Positions 54,813-64,000 of a stretch of DNA of 64,000 nucleotides are shown here, one piece after another (position 1 is the stretch's first letter; the number at the start of each line of letters is the position of its first letter). The notes under the pieces are model-generated. The model was not told the DNA's origin. It saw only the letters and a list, made by a program, of their open reading frames with translations, and searched no databases. Source of the DNA: Macrothele yani (taxonomy: Eukaryota > Arthropoda > Arachnida > Araneae > Macrothelidae); the NCBI GenBank assembly GCA_039090855.1, contig CM077011.1, forward strand, positions 23,375,001 to 23,439,000. The letters are read 5' to 3'. A program made the translations under genes and the position numbers.

Positions 54813-57066
54813 TTTTAAGCACATCTCTTGTATAAAAAAGATCGTGCTTCTGCTATCGGTTTGTCCGTCCGTCCGTCCGTCTGTACTCACGGTATCTCTG
54901 CAACTGTTAGTCCGATTTAAAAATTCTTCTTGCATTCGAAAGCTTGAAATATGCGAATGATGATCCTTTATTTCGTTTTTTTTACGATGTACAATTTCGC
55001 AGCTAGAGGGCGCAAATGCAGATGATGTCGAATTCAAAAATACGTTTTATTTCACATATTTGCTTCTAAACATCCGATTGAAAAAAAAATCTTTTATCTT
55101 TCGATTCCATTTATGTCGAAGAGTATTTTGGATATAGTTTCTTTTTCAAATTACGCATAGATTTTCCTGTAGGGGGCGTAAAAGTAAATTGCATTTTTTC
55201 CGATAACTCTTCTTCTAAAACTCCGATTTGAAATTTTTTTCACCGGATACATCTCCTGATGCACAATCTTTTGCATGTAATTTCGAACTTCTGGTAAAGA
55301 ATACTTTGGCCACCAGGGGGCGTAAGTGTTAAATTTCGCTTTTGATGTATTTGCCATAAAATTCGACCTTCTAAAATATCGATTGAAAAAATCCTTTCGT
55401 GGACTGATGCCACTCACATCGATAAACCTTTTCGGAATATTTTCTTCATAAAATATTCCACAGTATCTTCACCAGGGGGCGTAGATGTTTATCTTATTTT
55501 TGTCAATATCTCAACTTCTAGGAGTCCGATTTGAACAATTCCTTCTTTGTTGGATAGTGTTTTCCGTGTGACATGTTTTTCACATAATTTTCAAAATTTT
55601 CAAGTAATTCATAGACTTTTCGCTAGGGAGCGTAAAGGTAAATTGCATTTTCCCATATATCTCTGCTTGTAAATCTCCGATATGTAAAAAATTTTCTGCA
55701 CCGGATACAGCTCCTGATGGTAAATCATTTGCACATAATTTCTAATTTTTTTTTTAAATGGTTTGGCCACCAGGGGGCGTAAACCTTGATTTCCGCTTAT
55801 GATGTATTTGCAGCAAAATATGAGCTTCTAAATTCTCGATTGAAAATAACATCGTTTGTAGACCGATACTAATTATGTCGACAAAGCTTTTAGAAACATT
55901 TTCTTCTTAAAATAGTGCACGGTTTCTACGCCAGGGGCGTAGATGTATAACTTATTTTTGTCGATATCTCAACTTCTAAGTGCCCGATTTAAAAAATTCC
56001 TTCTTTGTTGGATAGTGTTTCTAGTGTGACATGTTTTTTCTATAAATTCGAAATTTTTTAAGTAATTCATAGACTTTCCGCTAGGGGGAGTAAAGGTAAA
56101 TTGCGTTTTCCCTTATATCTCTGCTTCTAAATCTCCGATCTGAAAAATTATTTCTGCACCGGATACAGCTCCTGATGGGAAATCGTTTGCACGCAAATTC
56201 AAATTTTTGTAAAAAATTGTTTGGGCACCAGGTGGCGTAAGTCTTAATTTCCGCTTCTGATGTATTTGCAGCAAAATATGAACTTCTAAAATCTCGATTG
56301 AAACAAAGTCTGGTGTGGACCGATACTACTCTTGTCGACAAACATTTTAGGAACATTTTCTTCTAGAAATAATCCATGGTTTCTACGCCAGGGGCGTATA
56401 TGTATATATTATTTTTGTCAATATCTCTACTTCTAAAAGTCCGATTTGAAAAATTCCTTCTTTGTTGGATAGTGTTTCGGATGCGAAATGTTTTTCCTAT
56501 AAATTCAAAATTTTCAAGTAAATCATAGACTTTCCGCTAGGGCGCACAATGGTAAATTGCGTTTTCTGGTCCTAAATTTCCGATTTGAAAAATTCTTCCT
56601 GTATGGCATACAAGACCTGACCGAAAATATTTGTCACTTAATTTCTAATGTTTGGTAAAGAATGGTTTAGCCACCAGGGGTCATGAGCGTTAATTTCTAC
56701 TTCTGATGTATTTTTAGCAAAATCTGGGCTCCTGAAAACTCGACTAATTTTTTTTTCTTGGACCGATACCGCTCATATGGATAAACCTTTTGTGAAATAA
56801 TGCATGGTTTTCCCACCAAGGGACGTAAAGTCACATCTTATTTTTGTCAATAACTCTGTTTCTAAAAGTTCGCAAGCTCACGATTCCGTTTACAGCAATA
56901 TCTGAGGGATTAAAAACCCTTTCGAAAATCTTCTTCCTTTCGTCAGATCTATTGTTTTCCATACCGGTTCCATTGACTTTGAATAGCTTTGATACATCTA
57001 ATTTGCGTCAGATCGGATTAAAAAGACGTGCTTATTACACCCGAAAATTCGGTGTCATCTTTCTTG
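54813..57066 (-). mobile_element. E-family element, copy 5: complete tandem-array element with CTCF-like motifs
   Basis: Left end: palindrome AAGCAC...ATAAAAAAGATCGTGCTT (54813-54845), then TTTGTCCGTCCGTCCGTCCG. Right end: AAAAAGACGTGCTTATTACA + CCCGAAAATTCGGTGTC. Between them lie about 13 units of ~150 bp. A G-rich core (best form TGGCCACCAGGGGGCG) starts near 55009, 55165, 55310, 55470, 55621, 55767, 55928, 56078, 56225, 56385, 56534, 56671 and 56813. Units form a three-unit higher-order repeat of 456-458 bp. Insertion into the mariner TIR fixes both boundaries. No coding sequence recognised. Confidence 0.82.
55310..55322 (+). promoter_or_regulatory. CTCF-core-like motif (best copy)
   Basis: TGGCCACCAGGGGGCG spans 55307-55322 and equals the first 16 bases of the widely used vertebrate CTCF consensus. 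Near-identical cores are at 55470 (TCACCAGGGGGCG) and 55767 (CCACCAGGGGGCG), with weaker ones in every other unit. Binding is inferred, not shown. Confidence 0.5.
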
Positions 57067-57089
57067 TTATTAACTGACAGATGTACGGA

Positions 57090-58135
57090 GGTACGATTCA
57101 ACATAGTCTCAAGCGAGCGATGCATTTTCGCCATCATGAACCCAACTCTCGAATCCTCTTTGAAAAACTTGAGGTGTGTACTGTTGTACCCACTTCTTCA
57201 CAGCCACTTTTACCAAGTCTGTGTTATCATATCGTTGTCTCTGCAGACTTTCCTATATTGGACCGAAAAGGTGGAAGTTGGAGGGTCCCAGATCTGGGCT
57301 GTATGGTGAATGAAGGACCACCGACCAGCCTAATTTGCTGATCGCCTAATTTGTTGCCAAAAATGTGTGTGGTCTCGCATTGTCATTGTGAATGCAGCTC
57401 CTTTTCATATTCTTGTTCGGCGTCTTCCTCCTTGTGGCTTCTCTAAGCCTCTTGAGTGTATCAGTGTACCTCTTGCTAGTCATGGTACGGCCACGTTCCA
57501 GAAAATCAAGGAGAATGACTCCCCTGTCTTCCCTAAAAATAATCACCGTGACTTTCTGTGCTAATCGCTGGCTCTTGAACTTCTCAGGTCTTGGTGAAGA
57601 GGTATGACTCCATTCCATAGAATAATTCTTTGTTTCCTGATCGTAAAGATACTCCCACGTTTCATGCCCTGTCACTAGATCGAAAAAAAAACGTTTCTTC
57701 ATTGGCTTCAAACGCTTCCAGCAGATCAGAGCAGTCTTCCACCCTTTTCTCCTCCAAATTGGGTGTCAACTGTCGAGGTACCTACTTTGCACACACTTTC
57801 CGATACCCTAAGCCTTCCACCATCTTCTGTACGGCATTGTGATCACAGTACAGTTGTACAACATGCTCCAGGAAGCGACTCGTCTCTCCGTGCGAATGAA
57901 TTCCTCCACTGGCTGGCAATTCGTGTCAGTCGTCACAGATGATGGTCTCCTATTACGTAGTTTTTTCTTCAATGCTGGTTTCCCCTTCTTCAAAGTCCAT
58001 CTATTTGTGCACATTGCCGTTGTCAATGGTGTCATCTCTGTAAACATACTGTAGCCTTCTGTGGATATCCGACAGCCTGCACCCTTCTTTCGTCAAGAAC
58101 GCAATGACGTCACGTTGCTTCTGCTTGGAATCCAT
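57090..58135 (-). pseudogene. Mariner transposase, broken
   Basis: ATG at 58135 (MDSKQKQRDVIAFLTKEGCR). DDTIDNGNVHK then a stop. YRKVCAKYVPRQLTPNLEEK-type linker, DLLEAFEANEETFF. The first catalytic block is LVTGHETWEYLYD, with His for Asp. SMEWSHTSSPRPEKFKSQ, GVILLDFLERG; second Asp intact in HNDNARPHTF (near 57375); third in SPYSPDLGPSNFHLFG (near 57290). It ends near 57090 with a decayed GDYVE-like tail. Frameshifts present. Confidence 0.88.
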
Positions 58136-58199
58136 TATTTAACTGCAATAAAGAAGAAGAAGGGTTACTATAGAGGAAGAGTTACTCTACCAACATGCG

Positions 58200-58382
58200 C
58201 AGTTTTTTTCTTGATTGGTGGTTTAACCACCATCGTGATAAACTCACTGGTTCCAGGGAAGGGAGACAGCCAGTGCCATAAGACAAACACAACATCCATG
58301 CCTCACAGGGATTCGAACTCGGACCCCTTTCAGACGAATTATCAGAGGCAATCGCTGAGAGCACTACGCCACCGAGGAGGCA
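58200..58382 (-). mobile_element. SINE A, minus strand, internally deleted
   Basis: Tail side TTTTTTTCTTGATTGGTGGT. The body lacks about 50 bp (jumps from CGTGATAAA to CTCACTGGTTCC). Head GGATTCGAACTCGGACCCC ... CACTACGCCACCGAGG. Flanked by ACATGCGCAGTTT and ACATGTGCAATTT. Confidence 0.9.
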
Positions 58383-58629
58383 CATGTGCAATTTGAACGA
58401 CCTCTGTCAGTTAATAAAAAAGTTATGCCGACTTTTGCGTTATTTTTGGTACAACCCTCGCATAAACAAACTCCAGTGCCACTAACATGTTGGATCAGGC
58501 TGCACGTGACTTATTGGCAAAAAAATTTTTTTTTTCACTTTGTTCAATCCTACTCCGCTGGGTGGTTGTTTACATAGCACAAAAGTTCTCTCTTTTTCAT
58601 TTTTTTTACGTTGGCTCTTTGCATCGTCA

Positions 58630-59055
58630 CAAGCTGTATCCGATGCTGGAAGAATATTTCAAATCGAATTTTTAGAAGTAGAAATATCGGGGAAAACGCA
58701 ATTTACCTTTACGCTTCCTAGCCGAAAACCCACGCATTACTGGGAAAAGCGACTGTACCTAAAATAGACTTCGATAAAAACGGCATCGAAAGGAAAGGGT
58801 ATTTTTTCAATCGGAAATGTAGAAGCAAATAAATGTATTTCGAATTCGATATCATCTGCATTTATGCTCTCTAGCGGCGTAGTTTTGCATGGGAAAAACC
58901 TGAATGCAAGAAATATCGTTCTCGCATGTAAAGCTTCCCAATGAAAAAATAATTTTTCAAATCGGACTAATAATTGCAGAGATATTGTGTCCACAGTTGA
59001 CCGGATATAGTGATAACTTAAGCACGATTTTCTTTTACAAAAGACGTGCTTAAAA
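58630..59055 (+). mobile_element. E-family element, copy 6 (3' end only)
   Basis: Two to three array units (GCAATTTACCTTTACGCTTC, CTCTCTAGCGGCGTAG), then TCGGACTAATAATTGCAGAG and the terminal palindrome TTAAGCACG (59018-59026) with CGTGCTTAA (59045-59053), whose inner stem TCTTTT/AAAAGA makes a 15-bp stem. Best example of the hairpin end. Confidence 0.75.
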
Positions 59056-61739
59056 ACTTAGTTACTGCCGTTAAACAAAGAAAAAAAAAGGAATCTCGTG
59101 ATACAAGAATCAGTAGTTCACAATACAAAACTGCCATTGTGGGAGTTCCTATGTATGTAACAGAAGCTGCGAGATAATTTCGAACACGTGAGGCAAACAT
59201 GAAGGCGCTGTAAGATATGTAATCAACTAAACAGGACTTCACAGACAAGTTTGAAACATAGCACATTCAGTTATCTTGGACTCCATAAAAATTCTATCAC
59301 ATCAACAATATTTCGTATAAAGTAAGATCCACAAATTGAAACAAAAAGAGTAGCCCGAATTAACAAACAGAAAGTCTGTATATTACTTGCTCACGAATGG
59401 CAACACCAACTCTCTGGAGTCGGGCCGTGATGGTGTACAATCCAAAAATTTGACAACGAAAAATGTTTTATCTCAATAATTCCTGTAATAACAAAGTTAA
59501 AATTGTAAAATGGTTAAGTTAGACATGTCACAAAATTTCTCAGAATTCAGTCATGCACTACAAACAGAAGGAGACAACAAATATATCGTGTGAACGCGAT
59601 TGAAGACACTACAAGATGTCAGCACTAATTCACATAAATTGGGTCTCAGTGCAAGTTTCATTATCTGAAGTTTTGAATTCATTTCCGATATTATTCCTTT
59701 ATCAACACTTGAATCTTAACTGGAAAGACCAACTGTTCTCACAAAGTATTCCCTACACTTAACATTTTAAACAAAGCGCAGAAGCAGCTAATCCAGAATA
59801 AGAAATAACCTTCTTGTTACATCCAGGAGTTCTCTTTAGAAATCCTGCTGAAGCAGCGTTTTACGATCGACTAGGCATCTTCTTTCATGGAATATGCGAA
59901 CATGTTTCGTTTTGTAAAAGATGTTGCTGCACGGAGAAACCTCCGCTCATTCGATTATCCAATAAGAGTAATGGCGGAAAATCAAATTGAATACATTCCC
60001 CCGAGATCCTGAAAACAAAACCACAAGCTATCTCAACTCTGAAAGGAATCCCGCAAAGGAATTTCATTTTTGTTGCTTGCAAAAGCGGAGCTCATTTCTA
60101 GAGAGCGCTATCTCCGACGATAGAGTTCCTCCTTGCATGGCCAGCTTGGAATCTTACGCGCGCACTTAAAAATCATATTTCATTACTGTCTCCGATAACA
60201 CTATGTATCTCCGCGTTGTTTCTACTTTCGAATGTGAGTTCTCCAATCGTGTGCAAATGCGTGTTTGTGCGTTTGTTACGGAGTTAAATTTCTCCAAGCA
60301 ACGCAAATCATTGACACGACGGTATCAAATGCATACACACACACACATACATTCGTTTCCCGTGGGGCAACTACCAACACATTGTTCGTATCTGTTTTAT
60401 CCTGTATCTTTCTTAACATCAAGCCAAGAGGAAAAAAGAAAAAGCAGCTCTATCAAAACTGAGAAAATAAAAGAGAGAAATTGTTGTAGCAGAAGAGGGA
60501 AAAAGGCAGTACGCACTGTTTCTATGATAGCTGAAATGGGATCGTATGTCTTCTTTATAGCTAGCTACTATAAAATGGTTTACGGCCTTTTTCGTAACTC
60601 CTTTCTCTCCATGTGGTGGATATAAAAGAGAAAGAACAATTCCTCTTATATGTTTTGTTGCTCAACGTTCTCTCTCTCTCTCTCACGATATTTTTTATTT
60701 TATCTATTATTTATTTGATTTTCAGCCATCTATTTCGAAAGTACACATGTTTGGATGTGTGTTATTATTTTTTTTTTTACCATGGTGCGTCGATTCCTTT
60801 CTTTTTCCTTTGCTTTTAGTACTAGAGGTCTTCAAAAGTATCCTGAGTTCAAAATTTTCACCGGGGTTACTAGTTTTGTCATTGAGTTAACAGACATTGT
60901 TTCAGAGAATTTCTCTTCCAGTGTTTCGGCTATTTTTAGTTCATTTGGCTGCGCACTTTGGAAGTTTTGAAGTTCGGCGCTAAGGTAGAAAAGTTCGGTC
61001 CTTGTTTACTACCGGGAACAAAAGAATTTCGCCTTTTTGTTTGATTCTCCTAAATTGGATTTTATAGATGAAAAGAGTTGTTTTCTTTTCATGTCTATTG
61101 TTCTGACATCTCCGATATTATTATCTTGCGCGATGGCGAATATAATGTAGGAAGGGCTTCATCGGAAAAGAATTAGAAGAAAATAATTTTTCTTTCTGCG
61201 AAAAATAAAATGGCATTTCTCTTTCCAACTTTCGTGAGAAGTCCCAAAGTTTCTAGAACGTTAAAAGGTGTGTAAAGTCTCACACACCTGTCAAATTGTG
61301 AAAGTAACGTGTACGAAAGTGTGTACCAATAAACAGCAGCATCCAATACAATATTTGCTGTCGATGGATGGATGTTCATATATAGGTAATCCATAACAAC
61401 TTCATTTAAGTGAAAACAACTAATATCACGATTACATTTGTGCGCTAATTCGAATAAACTATTTTATATTTTACAAACTATATTTACAATTTATTTTATA
61501 GAAATTTCTGCTGTCCAATATTACAGAAAAGTAATATAATACTCAGTAAAAATACAATATGTGCCACAATCATAAAGTATTTGAACATATAAAGTAAACA
61601 GATTCACCAATAAAACTCCCAAAAAGCAACAAATCACCAAAACTTTCACAATAATTACAAATTCTGCAAAACAAAGGAACTCATTCCATTGAAAATTAAT
61701 ATGAATTAAATAGACTAATTACCTGTTATGAATATGAAT
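59056..61739. other. No gene; microsatellites
   Basis: AT-rich. (AC)n at about 60333-60347 and (TC)n at about 60670-60684. A 140-codon frame at 60203-60625 shows no domain. Nothing else. Confidence 0.5.
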
Positions 61740-62945
61740 CACGTATTATATGCTAAAAATAATTAAATGTACAGCAAGGGGTCAGGGAAAAAGGTCTAAA
61801 AACCGCCTCACAAGCCCCTGATCCCCTCTAAATAAAAACAAAATATTCCAGTCCAGCCAAGACAACGAAAGCAATTTTACAATACATTTCTTATACAAAT
61901 CATAAAGCAATAAATTCCCATATTCAATTTTCAGTCAAAAAACTCCTTAGCACTCGCTTAAAAACCGGATAACATGCCTCTGATCTAATAATCAACGGTA
62001 ATCCATTCCACACACGAAATCCCAACACATTGATATTATGAAACATTAAACCTGTACAAGACCACGGAACAGAAGGAGTGGGTGGTACGCTGTAATGCAA
62101 TCAAATTGGAGTATCTTCCAGTAAAAATACGTTCATGGTCCATCAGCATGAACCTGTATTTATGTAGTTGCTCAATAGTTAATATCTGAAAATGACGAAA
62201 AAGAACCTCAGAACCAACCGAAAAATTTAACAATCTGACAAACCTCCTCTGCAACACAGATAAACGAACTATGTTACGCATTGTAGTTGCACCCGATATT
62301 AAAATGCAGTACAATACAAAAAAATAATATAAAATTAACATAATTCTAACTGACAAAAAAAGAGAAATCCGCGAAATCATACCAATGCGAGATCTCAAAC
62401 ATAACGCAAGCTGATCCACCTGAGAATCCCATCTGAGAGATTCATGCAGAACTGCACCCAGAAATTTCACTGTGGTCTGGAACTGTAATGCCGTATCATT
62501 TAAGTAAACAACTCAATTCACAAGGACGAGGCCTGATGTTGGAAAACAACACGCACCCCGTCTTAGTAACATTTAACGTTAAAACATTACATGCAAACCA
62601 ACGAAGGTACTCCCTAATTTCGAGATTTACTCGAAGAATCAACTCAAGCAGGTTATTCCGCCTAAAAATAGGCTCACATCGTCAGCAAACAATATCAGAT
62701 GAGCACCAGATGGAACCCGAAAAATATAATTTATATAGATTAAAAACAAAATAGGACCCAACAGTGAACCTTGAGGAATTCCAAATGAAACAAACTCAAC
62801 TCTAGAACAGTGATAATGAATCTGAACAACTGCTTCCTGCCCAATAAATAATTCATTTATAGTTGATCTTTTAAGGAAAAATACGATACTGATTTTACAC
62901 ACATTTGGCTAAAAACGAATGTTCCTCCTAACGAAAATACATTTA
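61740..62945 (-). pseudogene. Non-LTR retrotransposon RT remnant (CR1/Jockey-like)
   Basis: Minus strand: SFGIPQGSLLGPILFLIYIN and LILFADDVSLFLGG (catalytic FADD, near 62680), then in another frame LNVTKTGCVLFSN, KFLGAVLHESLRWDSQVDQL, RSRIGMISRISLFLSVR and LQRRFVRLLNFSV down to about 62036. The untranslated end reaches about 61740 with GGGGATCAGGGGCTTGTGAG. 5' truncated and frameshifted. Similar in C-terminal style to 21230-21553. Confidence 0.8.
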
Positions 62946-62961
62946 CTGACAATTCATCCGA

Positions 62962-63373
62962 GTTGTATCCGGGTTCGAATCCCGGTGAGGCATGGATGTT
63001 ATATTTTTTTCTTTATTGGGTGTTTAGCGATCATCGTGAGCAACTGAGTGGGCTATAAGCAGTCAGTCCCCGTCCTTAATTTAGGACGACTGACTCTAGG
63101 GAAGGAAGAGAGCTAGTGATGTAAGACAAATATACAATATTTATGCTTCACCGTGATTCAAACCCATACCCATCTCGCACGAATGATTAGAACCAATCGC
63201 GTAGACCACTGCACCACCAGGGCGGCGGTGTTATATTTGCCTTACGGCACAGCCTCTCTACCTTCCTTGAAATCAGTGACCTTAAATTACAGCTGGGCGA
63301 CTGCTTATAGCCCATCGAGTTCTTCACAGTGGTAGTTAAACTTCCAAACAAGAACAAAAAAAAAAAAACAGTT
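62962..63373 (+). mobile_element. SINE A split by an inverted SINE A
   Basis: Plus-strand pieces: head remnant TATCCGGGTTCGAATCCCGG at 62966-62985 with GTGAGGCATGGATG, and body and A-rich tail at 63225-63373. TGTTATATTT flanks the inserted copy (about 62997 and 63229). The first part of the head is missing. Confidence 0.88.
63003..63224 (-). mobile_element. SINE A inserted head-on into another SINE A
   Basis: Complete minus-strand copy from the T-rich tail side through GTCCTTAATTTAGGACGACT to the head end CACTGCACCACCAGGGCGG. Diverged more than the 63433 copy. Confidence 0.88.
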
Positions 63374-63432
63374 TGTAAGGATCCAGTCATGGGACAACAT
63401 TGAGGACATTTCTGATTTTTCCATTCCTGTAC

Positions 63433-63662
63433 GCCGCACCGGTGGCGCAGTGGTCTAAGGCGTTGGCCTCTGATCATTCGTCCGAAGGGGTCCGGGTTCG
63501 AATCCCGGTGAGGCATGGATGTTGTGTTTGTCTTACGGCACTGGCTCTCTCCCTTCCCTGGAACCAGTGACCCTAAATTAGGGACGGGCGACTGCTTATA
63601 GCCCATTGAGTTGCTCACGGTGGTCGTTAAACCTCCAATCAAAAAAAAAAAAAAAAAAAAAA
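63433..63662 (+). mobile_element. SINE A, reference copy
   Basis: Perfect 10-bp target duplication ATTCCTGTAC (63423-63432 and 63663-63672). tRNA-derived head of about 80 bp with a long variable region like a class II tRNA, then a body of about 130 bp common to all copies (CTTACGGCACTGGCTCTCTC ... CTCACGGTGGTCGTTAAACC) and a 20+ A tail. Mobilised in trans by LINE machinery. Its low divergence and intact duplication suggest recent activity. Confidence 0.95.
63443..63505 (+). promoter_or_regulatory. Internal RNA polymerase III promoter of SINE A
   Basis: A box TGGCGCAGTGG (63443-63453) and B box GGTTCGAATCC (63495-63505), both matching the tRNA consensus, 41 bp apart. Drives SINE transcription if active. 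Confidence 0.8.
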
Positions 63663-63740
63663 ATTCCTGTACTGATTCAAAATCTAGACCCAAGGAAAGA
63701 AACAAAGTTACGGAGTCTCATGTTAACTGTTGTGACTGAT

Positions 63741-63994
63741 ATTCTAGAGAATCTGCTTGGCACACAGGAATTTTATGCAAATTCAATCTCCCTTATGCAG
63801 CATGGGTTCTTTCAGCTCAATTTCCCTTATGCAGCATGATAGCCTCTGCTCTTAAAACTGTTGCAATTGCTTGCGTTAGGAAAATTATAAACGGCAAGAA
63901 ATTTTATGAAACTATGATGTCTGTTGTTGATGATGAACTTCTATCCAAACTTGTGTATCAGATAGATGATGAGTCATTCAGAATGCGACTATTA
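63741..63994 (+). CDS. Possible host exon, HEAT-repeat-like protein (partial)
   Basis: Open frame without stops to the window end: NLPYAAWVLSAQFPLCSMIA, SALKTVAIACVRKIINGKKF, MMSVVDDELLSKLVYQIDDE, SFRMRLL, followed by GTGAGT at 63995-64000, a canonical splice donor. Acceptor candidates are ATATTCTAG (ends 63746) or GGTTCTTTCAG (ends 63815). Alternating helical periodicity and the ALKTVAIAC...DELLSKLV...DDESFRMRLL layout recall HEAT repeats, for example the axonemal dynein assembly factor DNAAF5, but this is a weak resemblance from reading alone. Not like any transposon here. A near-duplicate CTCCCTTATGCAGCATG / TTCCCTTATGCAGCATG lies at its start. Confidence 0.35.
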
Positions 63995-64000
63995 GTGAGT

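Larger units (their letters stand above)
54771..58457 (-). mobile_element. Mariner with an E element and a SINE inserted
   Basis: TACGAGGGTTGTACCGGAAG at 54771 matches the other end read inward, TGCGAGGGTTGTACCAAAAA (58457 leftwards); both continue AATGCAAAAATGGGCATAAC-like. The inner TIR sequence TTATTAACTGACAG, next to GCATAAC at the 58.4-kb end, is displaced at the other end to 57065-57078 by the E element at 54813-57066. SINE A lies at 58200-58382. Unloaded length would be about 1.3 kb. Confidence 0.85.

Noticed and set aside
60203..60625. 140-codon ORF
   Set aside because: Contains a microsatellite-derived histidine/threonine run and has no recognisable domain.

Overview
This window is a repeat-dense intergenic stretch of an animal genome, most likely an arthropod and plausibly a chelicerate such as a spider. 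The evidence is compositional and repeat-based: AT-rich DNA with no operons or long host ORFs, and a mix of Tc1-like, mariner, IS630-type and pogo-like DNA transposons, three sets of tRNA-derived SINEs, a Penelope-like element and several non-LTR retrotransposons. Taxonomy is inference. The only candidate for host coding sequence is one possible exon running off the right edge (63741-63994).

Layout. 1-5.1 kb: SINE tail, an IS630/mariner-type element split by a nested Tc1, a mariner fragment and a second Tc1. 5.2-8.3 kb: a deleted Tc1, a 1.6-kb TIR element and an almost wholly palindromic foldback element. 9.7-15.4 kb: dispersed direct repeats, two copies of one non-LTR retrotransposon with TGA-repeat tails, and a 181-bp satellite interrupted by one of them. 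15.5-17.7 kb: first copy of an unclassified tandem-array element ('E family'), interrupted by a dimeric tRNA-like SINE. 17.7-20.7 kb: nothing recognisable. 20.7-28.1 kb: Tc1 fragment, LINE fragment, full-length pogo-like element, Tc1 and Penelope-like element. 28.5-32.0 kb: a mariner whose second catalytic motif has been amplified into a 2.2-kb minisatellite of 25-bp units. 32.4-35.3 kb: SINEs and a full-length mariner. 36.5-37.5 kb: a 145-bp tandem array ending in a hairpin, followed by two strong palindromes. 38.4-43.7 kb: an E copy split by Tc1, then a foldback element carrying a SINE that itself carries a Tx1/L1-like LINE. 45.3-52 kb: SINEs, two sister Tc1 copies, a mariner. 51.9-59.1 kb: four more E copies, one inserted inside a mariner terminal repeat. 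61.7-63.7 kb: LINE remnant and SINE-in-SINE.

Every transposase or reverse transcriptase seen here is broken or truncated, so nothing in the window is likely to be autonomously active. The history can be read as nested insertions with target duplications. The two observations least like standard annotation are the minisatellite born from a mariner catalytic motif (29485-31675), and the E family: mobile arrays of ~150-bp units in which a sequence matching the CTCF core consensus recurs with near-nucleosomal spacing (clearest at 54813-57066).
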